Assembly: GCA_003343845.1 (NCBI GenBank)
Contig: QAKK01000012.1
Location: forward strand, 1 to 54,743
DNA length: 54,743 nt
Reading direction: 5' to 3'
Source: Oscillospiraceae bacterium
GTDB lineage: Bacteria > Bacillota > Clostridia > Oscillospirales > CAG-272
Shown here in pieces: positions 16,592 to 24,366 of this stretch. Below the pieces are notes generated by a model. That model was not told the DNA's origin. It searched no databases and worked only from the letters and a program-made list of their open reading frames with translations. The first letter of the stretch is position 1. Each line of letters starts with the position of its first letter. The translations under genes and the position numbers were made by a program.

Positions 16592-19500
16592 ATGAAAAAC
16601 AGACTTTTCAAAGGCATCGGGCTTCTTCTCGTGCTGGCGGTGCTCTGTATGGTCTCGGCATTTGCCGACGATACCGTGCGCATCGGCAGTGCGGCGGAGC
16701 TTGCTGCCCTCGGCGGCAAAGAGCTCACCGGCAAGATCGAGCTGACGCAGGACATTGATATGACCGACGTCGCGATGGAGCCGATCACCTCCTTTGTCGG
16801 CGAGTTTAACGGCAACGGTTACACGGTGAAGAATCTCACCATCTCGGCAGAGCTTGCCGAAAACTATACCACGAAGGGCGCGGCGCTGTTCGCGACTTTC
16901 TCGGGTAAGGCGCATGACGTTGTCTTCGAGAATCCGTCGATCACCCTGACGAAGGGGCAGAACGTCGGCACCGCGGTACTCTGCGGTGTTGTCGGCGAGG
17001 ACGGCGTAACGATTGAGAACGTCGGCATTGTCGGCGGCAGTGTCTCGATTGAAGCGACGAAGACGACCTATGCGGGCGGCCTCGTCGGCTATGCCGTAAA
17101 CACGTCGCTCACGGTGAAGAACTGCTTCACCGAGGCGGATGTTGTCTACACGGGCAGCACAAAGCCGACCTACAACTATTTTGGCGGCATGCTCAGCTAT
17201 ATGATGAACGTTGATCTCGCATTTGAAAACTGCGCGGTACTCGGTGATGTGGAAGCGCACACCGGCTATAATATCGGCAATGCGGGCGGGTTTGTCGGCA
17301 TCATCAACGGCTCGAATACCGGTCACACCATTGACTTTACAAACTGCTATTTCAGCGGCAAGGTGACGGGCGGCAATGCCTACGGCTTTGCCTACAGCGG
17401 CAGATATGCATACCCGGCGATCACGGTCACGGGCTGCTATTACGACAACGAAAAGAATAAGAGCGCATCCAGCTGGTCGCCGTTTGAGTGCTTCGGCTCG
17501 AACGCCAAGGTCACCGGCAAGCCGGCGGGCGTTGCCACGGCGGACTTTGCAACGCTTTCCATCGACGGCTTTGAAATCAAGGACGGCTACCCCTATCCCG
17601 CATGGTTTGCTGCACCCGCGGGTCCCGTAACCCTCACGATTACTGTAAATCCCGCAGATGCCACGGTTATCCTGACCGATGCCGAAGGCAAGGAAATCGA
17701 GCTGACGACAGGCGACGCGGGCAGCTATACGGTCGTACTGGAAGCGGGCAGCTATACGCTCGCAGTCACGCCCGCTGAGGGCGATACCGAGCACACCGCA
17801 TCGGTGCAGACCGTGCAGATCGGCAAGCAGAACCGCACGGTTGAGGTTGTCCTTGCGGCGAAGACCTACACCGTCGAATTCGCGCTTACCCCCATCACGG
17901 CAGCGCTTGCGCTTTACCGCGAAAGTGCCGAGGGCGAGCTGCTCGCCCCGACTGCGGGCACGACCTACACGCTCACAAAGGGCAACTATTATTACACGGT
18001 TTCCGACTTCGGCTATGTGACGAAGACCGGCACGCTGACCGTGACCGCGGATACGGCAGTCCCGCTCACGCTGGACGAGAGCGAACGTTATCCGCTGGTC
18101 TTCACGGTCTACCCGCGCTATGCAAACGCCACGGTCACGCTGACCCGCGCGGACGGCGACAAGCGCGAAATGACCGGTACGGACGGTACATACAGTCTGC
18201 CCGCCGGGTCGTATGATTATAAAATCACGGCGGACGGCTATAAGACGAAGAGCGGCGCGGTTCTCGTGCCCGAGACCGATGTGCTGACCTTCACGCTCGT
18301 CTCCGGCGACAGCTGGGACGGCAGCGTTGCAAAGACGCTTGCCGGCAAGGGTACGGAGGACGAACCCTACCGCATTGCAAATGCGGCAGAACTCGCCTAC
18401 CTGTCCGAAACGCTGCGCGATACCATCGGCAGCCCCTATGCGACTGCCTATTACACGCTTGAGGCGGACATCGACCTTGGCGGCGTCACCTGGTCGCCGA
18501 TCGGCAAGACCTCGGTCTCGCCCTTTGCAGGTCACTTTGACGGCAAGGGTCACACGATCAGCGGGCTCGCCGTTTCGGAAGAGAGCGACATCTACGCATA
18601 CTACGGACTGTTCGGCTGCCTCTCCGAGGCAACGGTCAAGAATCTGACGGTTGCGGGCGAGATCTTCTGCACCGAGCGCACGGCGCTGGTCGGCGGTCTT
18701 GCAGGCGCTGCCGTCGGCAATACCACGATCGAAAACTGCGCGACCAATGTGCTGATCTCCGCAGAGGCGGGCGCATCGGTCGGCGGTATGGTCGGCATCT
18801 GCCGCAAGAGCGATGCCATCGGCTATGAATGGATCGACAACACGGTTCGCCTTGTCGGCTGCGTCAATGTCGGCGCGATCGTCCAGAACGGCGAAGACAA
18901 GGACCCCTTCTCGCAGGGCAGAGTCGGCGGTCTCGTCGGCTACAGCAAGAACTGCGTGCAGTTTGAAAACTGTGTCAACCTCGGCAATATCTACGGTGCA
19001 AATATTGCTGCCGGTATCTGCGGCAGTATGGGCTCGTCGCAGGGCGACGGCTGCCATCCGTATCTGAAAGCCTGCTACAACGCAGGCGAGATTGACGGCG
19101 TTCTCGGCGCATACGCGATCTACGGCAAGGGCAGCATGGGTGCATCCTATGTCACCGACTGCTACACCGTGGCGGGCGGCGCGGAGAACACGCATGTCTA
19201 CACCCGCACCGCAGACGAAATGCGCACCGACGCGTTCACGGCGCTGCTCGGCGAGGCTTTTGTGCGCGCCAACGACGTAAACGGCGGTTATCCGTACCCG
19301 GCGGGCACGGTCGTTCCTGCAAAGGATGAGAGCCTTTCCGTTGAGGCAGACAAGTACGTCGGCATTCTCGCCGTCCCGGCAACGGCAACGGTCGGCGATC
19401 GCTTCAGCTTCCTGAAAGACGGCGAAACGCCGAGCGCGGACATCCGCGTCAGCTGCGTGCAGGTCACGGGCGAGAGCTACCTCACCCGCCTTGCAAACGG

Positions 19501-21598
19501 CGAGGTTGTACTGGCAAAGGCAAACGACACCGGCGTTGCCGTCACCGAGACGGTCACGCTGCTCTTCGTCGGCGATGCGGGACAGCTGCGCCGCACGGTC
19601 ACGGTCGTGATCGCGCCCGAGAAGGCTTCGCGCCGCACTCTGATGGACACGCTGGCGAAGATCTACGCATCCAAGCTCGCCCCCGACGAATGGGTCGTCT
19701 TTGACATGGCGGCATATGCCATCCTCACCGACGGGGAGAGCGGTTCGCCCCGCGTTTCCGACGACGCTGTGCAGAACTACATCAATCTTGCCATTGACGG
19801 ACTGAACAAGTCCTACACGCTCCCGAAGGATCGCGCCAAGGCGGAGATCATTATGGGCGTGCTCGGCATTGACACAACGAAGCTCTATCCGGTCAACAGC
19901 GCGACTGCTATGGACAATGCGGCAGCGCTCCGCGCCGAGAATATCGGCAGCGACTATACCACCGCAGTCTGGGCGCTGCTTGCCGATATGCAGGGTAGAG
20001 TCAAGTACACAAAGGCGCAGATCAAGTCGCTGGTCGGCGTTCTCCTGCGCAATCAGCGCGAGAACGGCATGTTCAGCTACAACTACGGGCTGAATACTTA
20101 CACCGATGCGGATACTACCGGTTGGGCGCTGGCGGCACTCGCCCGCTTCACCGAGGGTGGGCGCGATACCTACGGCGTCCGTGCGGATGCACAGAAGTTT
20201 ATTGACGCAGCGCTTGCCGGCCTTTCGGCAGAGCTCGGTGCAAACGGCTCGTACGGCAACATCAACACCGACGCGGCGGTCATCACCGGTCTCCTCGCGC
20301 TCGGCATTGATCCTGCGACCGACGCACGCTTCGTGAAAAACGGCTGTGCGCTTGCCGATGCACCGTTGCTCTACGTCAATGCGGCGAAGAACGGCTTTGT
20401 GACTGCATATGCCGACGGCGATGCCGGCATCAAGGCGGAGGCGCTTGCCACCGAGCAGGGCTTCCGTGCGCTCGTTGCCCTCGAGATCTTTGAGGCAAGA
20501 GGCAAGCAGCCTTACAATATTTTCGCCTGCAATCAGATCGCCGCGGACGATGCGGAGATCACGCTTTCGTTTGCTCCCGTTCGCGCCACCGGCAAGGGTA
20601 TAACGGAGCTGCCCGCCGAGCCTGATAAGGATGCGGACACGATCACCGTCACCTTCACGATCACGGGGCTGAAGAAGAAGGTCTGGGCTTCCGGCGAGTT
20701 TACCGTCAAGGAAGGTTCCACAGTTTATCATCTGCTCCGCGATGCGGCAGCGGCAAACGAGATCACCGTCGTCGGGTTGGAAAAGGGCTATGTGTCCTCG
20801 ATGACCTATAGCGGCGAGACGCTTGCCGAGTTCGCGCACGGCAAGTCCAGCGGCTGGCTCTATTATGTGAACGGCGAACTGCCTAAGGTCGGCATCACCG
20901 CCTACACACTGAAAGCCGGGGACAAAGTCGAGTGGCTGTATACCTCCGACTACAAGCAGGAGAGCGGCGGCAGCAGCATGGGCAGCGGCGGCAGCAGCCG
21001 TGATCCCGGCACGAAGTCGGATAAGCCGACCGTAGGGATACCTGTCGAGTGGGTCAACCCCTACACCGATGTGCAGGAGGGCGACTGGTACTTTGACGCA
21101 GTCCGTTTCGTTTCGGAAAAGAAGCTGTTCAGCGGCATGACCGCGACCGAGTTTGCACCCGGTATATCGCTCAGCCGTGCGATGCTCGTCACGGTGCTCT
21201 GGCGCCACGAGGGCGAGCCTGCGGCGGCTGCCGCAGCTTTCACGGACGTGCCGGCGGATGCCTGGTACGCAAAGGCGGTTGCCTGGGCGGCGGCAAACGG
21301 CATTGTCAAGGGCGTCACCGAGACCGAATTTGCGCCTGACGCGCCGATTTCGCGTGAGCAGCTTGCAACGCTGATCTACCGCTACGCAAACTACAAGAAG
21401 TACGCGGCAAAGGACGGCGACAAGCTGAACTTTACGGACGCGGACCGCGTTTCGGCATACGCTGTGCCCGCACTCTCGTGGGCGACGGCAAACGGCGTTG
21501 TCACGGGACGTGACGACGGCAGCGTCGACCCGCAGGGCGGCGCGACCCGCGCCGAGACTGCGATCGTAATGATGCGCCTCCTCGCACTTGCAAAATAA
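16592..21598 (+). CDS. Giant SLH-anchored surface protein with intrinsic-factor-like toroid and DUF4430 domain; predicted corrinoid-capture protein
   Basis: This secreted protein has 1668 residues. Order: signal peptide (1-25, ending SAFA); GLUG-type beta-helical repeats (about 40-340 and 580-905; VGGLVGY and VGGLAGA turns); PEGA-like beta-sandwich repeats (about 347-570); a beta-domain (about 915-1010); an alpha/alpha-toroid region (about 1012-1325; DADTTGWALAALARF, NTDAAVITGLLAL); a DUF4430 domain (about 1347-1454; GKSSGWLYYVNGE); a Gly/Ser linker; and three SLH domains (about 1486-1668) for wall anchoring. DUF4430 is the transcobalamin C-terminal-like family, and toroid plus beta-domain is the layout of intrinsic factor and transcobalamin. 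The cobalamin riboswitch directly upstream supports B12 or corrinoid binding. This is inference; no binding residue is proven. The ribosome site is AAAGG. Confidence 0.85.
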   Translation: MKNRLFKGIGLLLVLAVLCMVSAFADDTVRIGSAAELAALGGKELTGKIELTQDIDMTDVAMEPITSFVGEFNGNGYTVKNLTISAELAENYTTKGAALFATFSGKAHDVVFENPSITLTKGQNVGTAVLCGVVGEDGVTIENVGIVGGSVSIEATKTTYAGGLVGYAVNTSLTVKNCFTEADVVYTGSTKPTYNYFGGMLSYMMNVDLAFENCAVLGDVEAHTGYNIGNAGGFVGIINGSNTGHTIDFTNCYFSGKVTGGNAYGFAYSGRYAYPAITVTGCYYDNEKNKSASSWSPFECFGSNAKVTGKPAGVATADFATLSIDGFEIKDGYPYPAWFAAPAGPVTLTITVNPADATVILTDAEGKEIELTTGDAGSYTVVLEAGSYTLAVTPAEGDTEHTASVQTVQIGKQNRTVEVVLAAKTYTVEFALTPITAALALYRESAEGELLAPTAGTTYTLTKGNYYYTVSDFGYVTKTGTLTVTADTAVPLTLDESERYPLVFTVYPRYANATVTLTRADGDKREMTGTDGTYSLPAGSYDYKITADGYKTKSGAVLVPETDVLTFTLVSGDSWDGSVAKTLAGKGTEDEPYRIANAAELAYLSETLRDTIGSPYATAYYTLEADIDLGGVTWSPIGKTSVSPFAGHFDGKGHTISGLAVSEESDIYAYYGLFGCLSEATVKNLTVAGEIFCTERTALVGGLAGAAVGNTTIENCATNVLISAEAGASVGGMVGICRKSDAIGYEWIDNTVRLVGCVNVGAIVQNGEDKDPFSQGRVGGLVGYSKNCVQFENCVNLGNIYGANIAAGICGSMGSSQGDGCHPYLKACYNAGEIDGVLGAYAIYGKGSMGASYVTDCYTVAGGAENTHVYTRTADEMRTDAFTALLGEAFVRANDVNGGYPYPAGTVVPAKDESLSVEADKYVGILAVPATATVGDRFSFLKDGETPSADIRVSCVQVTGESYLTRLANGEVVLAKANDTGVAVTETVTLLFVGDAGQLRRTVTVVIAPEKASRRTLMDTLAKIYASKLAPDEWVVFDMAAYAILTDGESGSPRVSDDAVQNYINLAIDGLNKSYTLPKDRAKAEIIMGVLGIDTTKLYPVNSATAMDNAAALRAENIGSDYTTAVWALLADMQGRVKYTKAQIKSLVGVLLRNQRENGMFSYNYGLNTYTDADTTGWALAALARFTEGGRDTYGVRADAQKFIDAALAGLSAELGANGSYGNINTDAAVITGLLALGIDPATDARFVKNGCALADAPLLYVNAAKNGFVTAYADGDAGIKAEALATEQGFRALVALEIFEARGKQPYNIFACNQIAADDAEITLSFAPVRATGKGITELPAEPDKDADTITVTFTITGLKKKVWASGEFTVKEGSTVYHLLRDAAAANEITVVGLEKGYVSSMTYSGETLAEFAHGKSSGWLYYVNGELPKVGITAYTLKAGDKVEWLYTSDYKQESGGSSMGSGGSSRDPGTKSDKPTVGIPVEWVNPYTDVQEGDWYFDAVRFVSEKKLFSGMTATEFAPGISLSRAMLVTVLWRHEGEPAAAAAAFTDVPADAWYAKAVAWAAANGIVKGVTETEFAPDAPISREQLATLIYRYANYKKYAAKDGDKLNFTDADRVSAYAVPALSWATANGVVTGRDDGSVDPQGGATRAETAIVMMRLLALAK

Positions 21599-21604
21599 AT
21601 AAAA

Positions 21605-21807
21605 GGCTGTAAAAAAGCGCAGACCGAAAAAGGGAAAAGGAAGAGAGAACGACTCTTTCTTCAATTTTGAACAGCACGATAGGTAGGAATCCGCATGCGG
21701 ATTCCCCGATCGTCTGTTTCCCCTTTTTCTCTCGCCGAAAACCGTCTCTGCCATATGAAAATACGGCGACGAAACGGTTTCGACGATTCTGCATCTTTTT
21801 TACAGCC
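21605..21807. repeat. MITE-like palindromic element with 13-bp terminal inverted repeats
   Basis: GGCTGTAAAAAAG (21605-21617) is repeated exactly inverted at 21795-21807, and a further GCAGA word follows inside both ends. The 203-bp interior has nested complementary segments: AAAAAGGGAAA against TTTCCCCTTTTT, ACGAT against ATCGT, and a perfect 20-bp palindrome at 21686-21705 (GGAATCCGCA and its complement). The whole element can fold into one long hairpin. No target-site duplication is obvious. It lies between convergent genes and may also end both transcripts. Confidence 0.6.
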
Positions 21808-21822
21808 CTTTTTGCTGTTACT

Positions 21823-22299
21823 CTACCGAATTACGCGCCACGCATCAATCAGCCGATCCAGCGACCACGCGGCATTGGCGGGGCTGGTCGAGGGCAGACG
21901 CACGGCGGAAATGCCGGTCGCAGGGAACTGCCAGCGTGTGTATAGCGCGTCGGCAGTCGCACCGTTGGTGAAAATGTGCGTGATCTTCGATGCCGCCAGG
22001 AGGGGCGCAAGGTCGTTCGGACGCACATTTTTGATGCTTGCATCGGACGAGCCGTCAATATCGCAGGAGGCGATGACGTCCCACAATGCAACATGATTTT
22101 GCAGCAGGAACGCGCGCTTCTCGGGAATTGTCACGGGCACGGGGCAGCCGAAAACGGCGGCGGTCACGCGCCAGAAGCGGTTCTGCGCATGTCCGTAGAA
22201 AAAGCCGCTCTCCCGCGACTTCACCGAGGGGAACGAGCCGAGAACAAGCACGGTTGAATCCGCATCGAAAACCGGCGGGATCGGGTGGACCTGCTGCAT
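21823..22299 (-). CDS. DNA-deoxyinosine (hypoxanthine) / uracil-DNA glycosylase superfamily protein
   Basis: This 158-residue member of the uracil-DNA glycosylase superfamily best resembles the hypoxanthine-DNA glycosylase group, which removes deaminated adenine. The N-terminal VLVLGSFPSVKSRE is the GxxPS-type active-site loop, FYGHAQNRFWRV is the next conserved block, and the C-terminal LPSTSPANA matches the SPxNA minor-groove loop. A much longer upstream reading frame exists, but the ATG at 22299 has GGAGG 7 nt upstream and gives the family start MQQVHPIPP, so the extension is rejected. It probably acts alone in base-excision repair. Confidence 0.88.
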   Translation of the reverse strand: MQQVHPIPPVFDADSTVLVLGSFPSVKSRESGFFYGHAQNRFWRVTAAVFGCPVPVTIPEKRAFLLQNHVALWDVIASCDIDGSSDASIKNVRPNDLAPLLAASKITHIFTNGATADALYTRWQFPATGISAVRLPSTSPANAAWSLDRLIDAWRVIR

Positions 22300-22319
22300 G
22301 GTGTACCTCCGAAAAAGAA

Positions 22320-22348
22320 TTGACATTCCGAAAAGATTATAGTATACT
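22320..22348 (+). promoter_or_regulatory. Consensus promoter of the zinc-ribbon gene
   Basis: A perfect -35 TTGACA (22320-22325), a 17-bp spacer and TATACT (22343-22348) precede the ATG at 22385. Confidence 0.85.
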
Positions 22349-22384
22349 GAAACCGTAAAATCAAGCGGAGCGGAGGGCTTTTGT

Positions 22385-22927
22385 ATGAGATTCTGCGAAA
22401 ATTGCGGTACACAGTTGGGAGACGGCGTGCGTTTCTGCCCGAACTGCGGCGCACAGGTTGCACAGAACGCGAGACAGGCGCAGACCGACACGCAAGCGGC
22501 GGCGCAAACTGCGCAGCCTGAAACGACAGCACAGGCGGCGGTCACCCCCGCGGCGAACACGGCGGAGAAGACAGTCGGGACGCAGGAGCTGCTGCACGCG
22601 ACTGTCGTCACACAAACACCGGCACCGAAGACAAACGGTTTTGCCGTTGCCGGATTTGTGCTCGGTATCTGCTCGATCCTGTTCGGCTGGCTCTGCTGCT
22701 TCAACATCACATCGGTGCTCGGACTTGTTTTTTCGATCATCGGGCTTTGTCAGATCGGAGGCAAAAAGGGGAGCGGCAAAGGGCTTGCCGTCGCCGGGCT
22801 TGTGCTCAGCATCCTGTCGATTTTGCTGCTGGTCGGTTTCGGTCTGTTCACACAGGCGTTTGAAGTTTACTTCAGTCCGAACGGCGATTCTTACCGTATC
22901 TACGACGATATTCTCACGCAAATCTGA
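22385..22927 (+). CDS. Zinc-ribbon and DUF4190 domain membrane protein
   Basis: This 180-residue protein begins with a zinc ribbon (CENC at residues 4-7 and CPNC at 18-21), followed by a low-complexity Gln/Ala/Thr linker (about 25-80). Two transmembrane helices follow in a DUF4190-type arrangement (FAVAGFVLGICSILFGW, then GKGLAVAGLVLSILSILLL), with a short C-terminal tail. This is a common Clostridia layout with no established function; roles in sensing or scaffolding at the membrane are guesses. It has its own consensus promoter and terminator, so it is a single-gene unit. Confidence 0.82.
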   Translation: MRFCENCGTQLGDGVRFCPNCGAQVAQNARQAQTDTQAAAQTAQPETTAQAAVTPAANTAEKTVGTQELLHATVVTQTPAPKTNGFAVAGFVLGICSILFGWLCCFNITSVLGLVFSIIGLCQIGGKKGSGKGLAVAGLVLSILSILLLVGFGLFTQAFEVYFSPNGDSYRIYDDILTQI

Positions 22928-22933
22928 ATTCTG

Positions 22934-22960
22934 CCCCGGCTGCCAAAGCAGCCGGGGCTT
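22934..22960 (+). terminator. Hairpin terminator after the zinc-ribbon gene
   Basis: CCCCGGCTGC/GCAGCCGGGG form a perfect 10-bp GC stem with a CAAA loop, starting 6 nt after the stop codon. The T tract is short (CTTTC), so termination may be partial and feed into the LysM-GH18 gene. Confidence 0.72.
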
Positions 22961-23017
22961 TCACATTTCGCCGTGCGCGACATATTCTGTGTTTGAAAAA
23001 AACATCGGAGGTGCGCT

Positions 23018-24310
23018 ATGCTGATTCACATTGTCGAGCCGGGCGAGACTGCCTACGGCATTGCCGCGCGCTACGGCGTCTCGCCCGCGCGGCTGCTTGC
23101 GGACAACGGGCTGTCCGCATCCGACACCCTTGCCGTCGGGCAGGCGCTGCTCGTGCTGATCCCCGCCGAGGTGTATACCGTGCAGCCGGGTGATACGCTT
23201 TATTCGATCGCGGGTGCTGCGGGTACAAGTGTGCTTGCGCAGGTGCAGAACAATCCGTATCTCACGGATGCCGACGCGCTGCGTCCCGGCGAAGAGCTGG
23301 TGCTGCGCTACACGGGTGACAAGCGGCGCTCGGTCTATACGACGGGCTATGCCTATCCGTACATCAACCGGAATGTGCTGTACCGTGCGCTGCCGTATCT
23401 CAGCTATCTTACCATCTTCGGCTACGGATTCACCGAGACGGGGGATCTGATCGGGATTGATGATGTGCCGCTCATCGAGGCAGCGCGCGCGTTCGGTGCG
23501 GCGCCTGTCATGTTGCTGTCCTCCATCACCGAAAGCGGCAATTTCAACAGCGCGCGCGCAAGCCGCCTGTTCAATGATGCGGACCTGCAGACGACAGTGC
23601 TGGATAATGTGCTTGCCACGATGCAGCAAAAGGGTTATGCAGGGCTTGACATCGACTTCGAATATATCGACCCCGCCGACAGAGAGGCGTTTGTTGCTTT
23701 TGTCGCAGCCGCCGAACAAAAACTCTCGCCCTACGGCTATTTTGTCAATACCGATCTCGCGCCGAAGACCTCTGCGGCACAGTCCGGTCTGCTCTATGAG
23801 GCGCATGACTACGCCGCGCTCGGCGAGGCGTCTGATACGCTATTTCTCATGACCTATGAATGGGGATATACCTACGGACCGCCGCTTGCCGTCGCGCCGA
23901 TCGATCAGGTGCGCCGCGTGGTGGACTACGCCGTCTCCGAGATCGACCCGGTAAAGCTGCTGCTCGGCATCCCGAATTACGGCTACGACTGGCAGCTCCC
24001 CTATGAAAAAGGCGTTACGGCGGCGCGCTCGCTCGGCAACGAGGAGGCAGTCACGCTGGCGGCGCGCTACGGCGCAGAGATCGAATATGACGCTGCCTCC
24101 GCCGCACCGTATTTTTATTATACCGACACCGAGGGGAACGCACATGTCGTCTGGTTTGAGGATGTGCGCAGCATGCTGGCGGAATACGATCTGATGGACG
24201 CCTACGACCTGCGCGGTGCGGGGTACTGGAACGTGATGCGCCCCTTCGCGCAGAATTATGCCTTGCTTGCGTCACTGTACGACATCAAAAAGCCGGGGTT
24301 TGATCAGTAG
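23018..24310 (+). CDS. LysM-GH18 protein of the YaaH/SleL spore-wall type
   Basis: This 430-residue protein has two N-terminal LysM peptidoglycan-binding repeats (about 1-46 and 48-95; VEPGETAYGIA and VQPGDTLYSIA) and a GH18 TIM-barrel domain (about 105-425). The catalytic DxDxE motif is present as DIDFE, Asp211-Glu215. There is no signal peptide, as in the spore-cortex N-acetylglucosaminidase SleL/YaaH, which is deposited on the forespore from the mother cell. That suggests a spore-former, or a descendant of one. ATG 23018 has GGAGG 8 nt upstream. No clear promoter of its own was found. Confidence 0.9.
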   Translation: MLIHIVEPGETAYGIAARYGVSPARLLADNGLSASDTLAVGQALLVLIPAEVYTVQPGDTLYSIAGAAGTSVLAQVQNNPYLTDADALRPGEELVLRYTGDKRRSVYTTGYAYPYINRNVLYRALPYLSYLTIFGYGFTETGDLIGIDDVPLIEAARAFGAAPVMLLSSITESGNFNSARASRLFNDADLQTTVLDNVLATMQQKGYAGLDIDFEYIDPADREAFVAFVAAAEQKLSPYGYFVNTDLAPKTSAAQSGLLYEAHDYAALGEASDTLFLMTYEWGYTYGPPLAVAPIDQVRRVVDYAVSEIDPVKLLLGIPNYGYDWQLPYEKGVTAARSLGNEEAVTLAARYGAEIEYDAASAAPYFYYTDTEGNAHVVWFEDVRSMLAEYDLMDAYDLRGAGYWNVMRPFAQNYALLASLYDIKKPGFDQ

Positions 24311-24314
24311 CACG

Positions 24315-24351
24315 AAAAGAGCCGCAAAAGCTATGCTTTTGCGGCTCTTTT
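24315..24351. terminator. Bidirectional terminator
   Basis: A perfect 17-bp inverted repeat (AAAAGAGCCGCAAAAGC and its complement) with a TAT loop has A-rich and T-rich ends on both sides. It lies between the convergent LysM-GH18 and GH127 genes and can terminate both. Confidence 0.92.
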
Positions 24352-24366
24352 CTATTTATTTATATG

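Noticed and set aside
16334..21754. A 1806-codon open frame on the minus strand across the riboswitch and the giant surface gene
   Set aside because: It is antisense to a protein with clear domains, has no ribosome site, a low-complexity Arg/Ala/Val/Asp composition and no recognisable domain. Such long antisense frames follow from the G+C-rich codon bias of the real gene.
21823..22740. N-terminal extension of the DNA glycosylase to a 305-residue protein
   Set aside because: The extra 147 residues are antisense to the zinc-ribbon gene and cross its consensus promoter; the internal ATG at 22299 has a perfect ribosome site.
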